Source: Microbacterium sp. BH-3-3-3 (lineage in GTDB: Bacteria; Actinomycetota; Actinomycetes; Actinomycetales; Microbacteriaceae). Taken from it: DNA of 64,000 bases. Of the stretch, positions 62,312 to 64,000 are shown piece by piece (positions within the stretch are counted from its first letter, which is position 1; every line of letters starts with the position of its first letter). The translations under genes were made by a program, and so were the position numbers. The notes beneath the pieces are model-generated. The model made no database searches and was not told the origin of the DNA. It saw only the letters and a list, made by a program, of their open reading frames with translations. The stretch lies in the NCBI RefSeq assembly GCF_007679045.1, contig NZ_VEFS01000001.1, positions 1,351,536 to 1,415,535 of the forward strand, written 5' to 3'.

Positions 62312-62856
62312 TCACGAACAGATGGGTGGCACTCGCCGCCATCGCGTGCGCTGCCTGCGTGACACTCTGCGGGTGCGTATTTGACGAGCATGCGGACGAG
62401 GATCCCCTGACGCCCGACGCAGTATCGGGCATGGGGGGACGCCTGTACTCGGCCGTGCAGGAAGTGGTGGGCTCAGAGGGCTGGTCGTCTAACAAGCAAT
62501 GGTTCTCTTGCGGTCTGAACGACGGAGTAGCCGAGGTGCAGCTTCGGTTGGAATCTCAGCTTGACGCGGCTCTTGATGATTCGCCGGAGGATCTTGCGAC
62601 ACATGTCCAGGAAAAGTGGTCGACCCTTGGCGTTGAAGGGACTCTGACCGTCAACGCAGATCTGGAGCCAACACGTTTCATCGTCTCCGACCCGCCCTTT
62701 CTTACCGGAACGCATGAGGATGGCGCGATCACTGACCTCTGGATCGGCGAAGGCATAGCGGATTTCGGTTACGTCAGTCCATGCGTTCCCGGCGATATCT
62801 TCAAGCTGCAGCCGTCATCGACCGCACCGAGCGTCACGCCACCTTCGTCGCCCTGA
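62308..62856 (+). CDS. Lipoprotein, possible immunity partner of the hydrolase
   Basis: A 182-residue lipoprotein. TTG 62308 overlaps the hydrolase TGA (TTGA) and has GGGAGGG at 62292-62298. The signal peptide ends in a lipobox L-C-G-C, then the mature part has a Cys in W-F-S-C-G, an acidic helical segment, strands and a late Cys in S-P-C-V-P-G; a Ser/Thr/Pro-rich tail follows. No family is recognised. Its tight coupling to a secreted-type hydrolase and low GC fit a surface immunity protein. It resembles the lipoprotein at 2268-2801 in outline. It ends in a 23-base overlap with the convergent methyltransferase gene. Confidence 0.75.
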   Translation: MITNRWVALAAIACAACVTLCGCVFDEHADEDPLTPDAVSGMGGRLYSAVQEVVGSEGWSSNKQWFSCGLNDGVAEVQLRLESQLDAALDDSPEDLATHVQEKWSTLGVEGTLTVNADLEPTRFIVSDPPFLTGTHEDGAITDLWIGEGIADFGYVSPCVPGDIFKLQPSSTAPSVTPPSSP

Positions 62857-63664
62857 TCGTGTAGCTCAGCGGCATCACCGACGGCTGCTCGGTCAGCGCG
62901 AACTCACCGTTCGGGCGCTCCGTCATGCGGCCGGGCAGAGCCTCCCACGGCACGCTGTCGTGCTCGACGAGCGCGTCGAGACGCAGGCCGCGCTCCAGCA
63001 GGGCCGTGACGATCTCACCGAGGCCGTGGTTCCACTCGTACGTCTTCGTCGACGTCAGCGGAGCCGACACCGCGACGTAGGTGCTGTCGTCATCCCACTC
63101 CAGGGGTGCCGTCTGCTCGAAGTACGGGAACGCGAGGGTCAGCCCGGGCAGGTCCTCGTTCATCGCCCACAGCACGGGATGCCCCTCGCGGATGTGAAGC
63201 GTCCCGCCGGGCGCGAGCAGCTCGGTGACCACCCCGGCCCATTCCGTGATCGACGGGAGCCAGCACAGCGCGCCGATTCCTGTGTAGACGAGGTCGAACT
63301 CGCCGCGCGGGAGCACCTCCGCCGCGCGCCGAACATCCGATCTGACGAAATCGACCTGCACCCCGGCTTCGTCGGCGAGGCGTCGCGCCTCTGCGACGGC
63401 GTTCTCCGAGAAGTCGAGTCCCGTCACCCGCGCGCCCAGCCGGGCGAGCGAAAGGGTGTCGGTGCCGATGTGGCACTGCAGGTGCACCGCCCGCTTGCCC
63501 GCAATGTCGCCCAGCAGCGGCAGATCGAACCGCACGACGTCCGACAACGCCGCGGAATCCTCCACATAGCGCTGTACGCCGTACCCCGAACCGTCTCGCG
63601 CGGCGTGCAGAGTCGCGCGCTCGTCCCAGTTGGCGCGGTTGGCATCGATGTAGTCCGAGGTCAT
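62834..63664 (-). CDS. SAM-dependent class I methyltransferase
   Basis: A 276-residue enzyme. SAM-binding region: V-H-L-Q-C-H-I-G-T-D-T-L-S-L, then G-L-D-F-S-E-N-A-V and D-L-V-Y-T-G-I-G-A-L. The N-terminal stretch N-R-A-N-W-D-E-R is common in the UbiE/Coq5-like group. Small-molecule substrate likely but unknown. ATG 63664. GC matches the host, unlike the operon it converges on. Confidence 0.88.
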   Translation of the reverse strand: MTSDYIDANRANWDERATLHAARDGSGYGVQRYVEDSAALSDVVRFDLPLLGDIAGKRAVHLQCHIGTDTLSLARLGARVTGLDFSENAVAEARRLADEAGVQVDFVRSDVRRAAEVLPRGEFDLVYTGIGALCWLPSITEWAGVVTELLAPGGTLHIREGHPVLWAMNEDLPGLTLAFPYFEQTAPLEWDDDSTYVAVSAPLTSTKTYEWNHGLGEIVTALLERGLRLDALVEHDSVPWEALPGRMTERPNGEFALTEQPSVMPLSYTIRATKVA

Positions 63665-63760
63665 GGCATCCCTTTCCGGCATCCGAGCCTAGGGGGCGGA
63701 TGCCGGCGGCCCCGGTGTCGTCAGGTGACGCGCGGTGGGACCGATGTCGGAGGTGCGGGT

Positions 63761-63766
63761 TAGCCT
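63761..63766 (+). promoter_or_regulatory. -10 box, probably leaderless
   Basis: TAGCCT ends six bases before the ATG at 63773. Confidence 0.5.
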
Positions 63767-63772
63767 GGCGGC

Positions 63773-64000
63773 ATGTCGGGCAAGGTCTATGTCATCCACG
63801 AGAACCCCCAATGGATCCCGCCGTTCGCGGCGGCGTTCGAAGCCGAGGGCGTGCCGTTCCAGGAGTGGATGCTGACCGACGGCTCGATCGACCTGGCCGT
63901 CGAGCCGCCCGAGGGCATCTTCTGGTCGCGGCTGAGCGCCTCAGCCCACACCCGCGACCACGCCTACAGCAAAGAATTTGGCCGCGCCGTGCTGCGCTGG
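63773..64000 (+). CDS. Start of a putative ATP-grasp-type protein (cut by window end)
   Basis: Only 76 codons are present. The sequence M-S-G-K-V-Y-V-I-H-E-N-P-Q-W-I-P-P-F and the later G-I-F-W-S-R-L-S-A-S-A-H-T-R recall the N-terminal domain of actinobacterial ATP-grasp ligases of the RimK/glutathione-synthetase-like group. The ATP-grasp domain itself would lie beyond the window, so the call is tentative. Confidence 0.5.
   Translation, partial: MSGKVYVIHENPQWIPPFAAAFEAEGVPFQEWMLTDGSIDLAVEPPEGIFWSRLSASAHTRDHAYSKEFGRAVLRW

Overview
The window is a high-GC actinobacterial chromosome segment around the replication origin. The gene order dnaA-dnaN-recF-dciA-gyrB-gyrA-DUF3566-tRNA-Ile-tRNA-Ala on one side and rpmH-rnpA-yidD-yidC-khpB-rsmG-parA-parB on the other, the fhaA-fhaB-pstP-rodA-pbpA-pknA-pknB kinase cluster, frequent GTG starts and many 4-base ATGA/GTGA gene overlaps all point to Microbacteriaceae, most likely Microbacterium or a close relative. 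The genus cannot be proved from the sequence alone.

Layout. 1-3140: a small DUF6611-like membrane protein, a GH43 glycosidase whose conserved N-terminus has no standard start codon, an orphan lipoprotein, and tRNA-Leu(CAG) next to a structured tRNA-Leu-like sequence. 3249-12233: the Ser/Thr kinase and cell-shape operon. 12205-17475: a trpG/pabA-type amidotransferase, a 51-residue membrane protein and a class E sortase; crgA; rhomboid protease; cyclophilin; a Cys-Lys-rich membrane protein, a YbaK deacylase and a Nudix hydrolase; tRNA-Ala and tRNA-Ile. 17541-31438: the oriC core, with the origin between dnaN and dnaA (25611-26010) and replication and ribosome genes reading outward. 31439-35291: 3.85 kb without a convincing gene but with eight parS sites (one overlaps the parA start), followed by parA and parB. 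37278-46160: thioredoxin system, MurJ flippase with its DUF6049 partner, a methyltransferase and CCA-tRNA nucleotidyltransferase. 46171-53559: a PadR/HAAS envelope module, a zinc alcohol dehydrogenase, a GAF-type regulator and an acetaldehyde dehydrogenase with its DUF779 partner. 53788-56589: a lone, lower-GC SIR2-P-loop (STAND-like) protein that looks like an acquired anti-phage defence gene. 56631-60091: a two-component system plus ABC exporter. 60273-62856: a small helical WXG100-like protein, a secreted-type alpha/beta hydrolase and a lipoprotein in a tightly overlapping operon; its second half has lower GC and it resembles a lipase toxin-immunity locus. 62834-64000: a methyltransferase and the start of a possible ATP-grasp protein.

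The strongest leads for something new are the WXG/hydrolase/lipoprotein triad, the SIR2-NTPase island, the parS-packed spacer between rsmG and parA, and the structured tRNA-Leu-like element. Assignments rest on motif reading of translated sequence; no database search was run.
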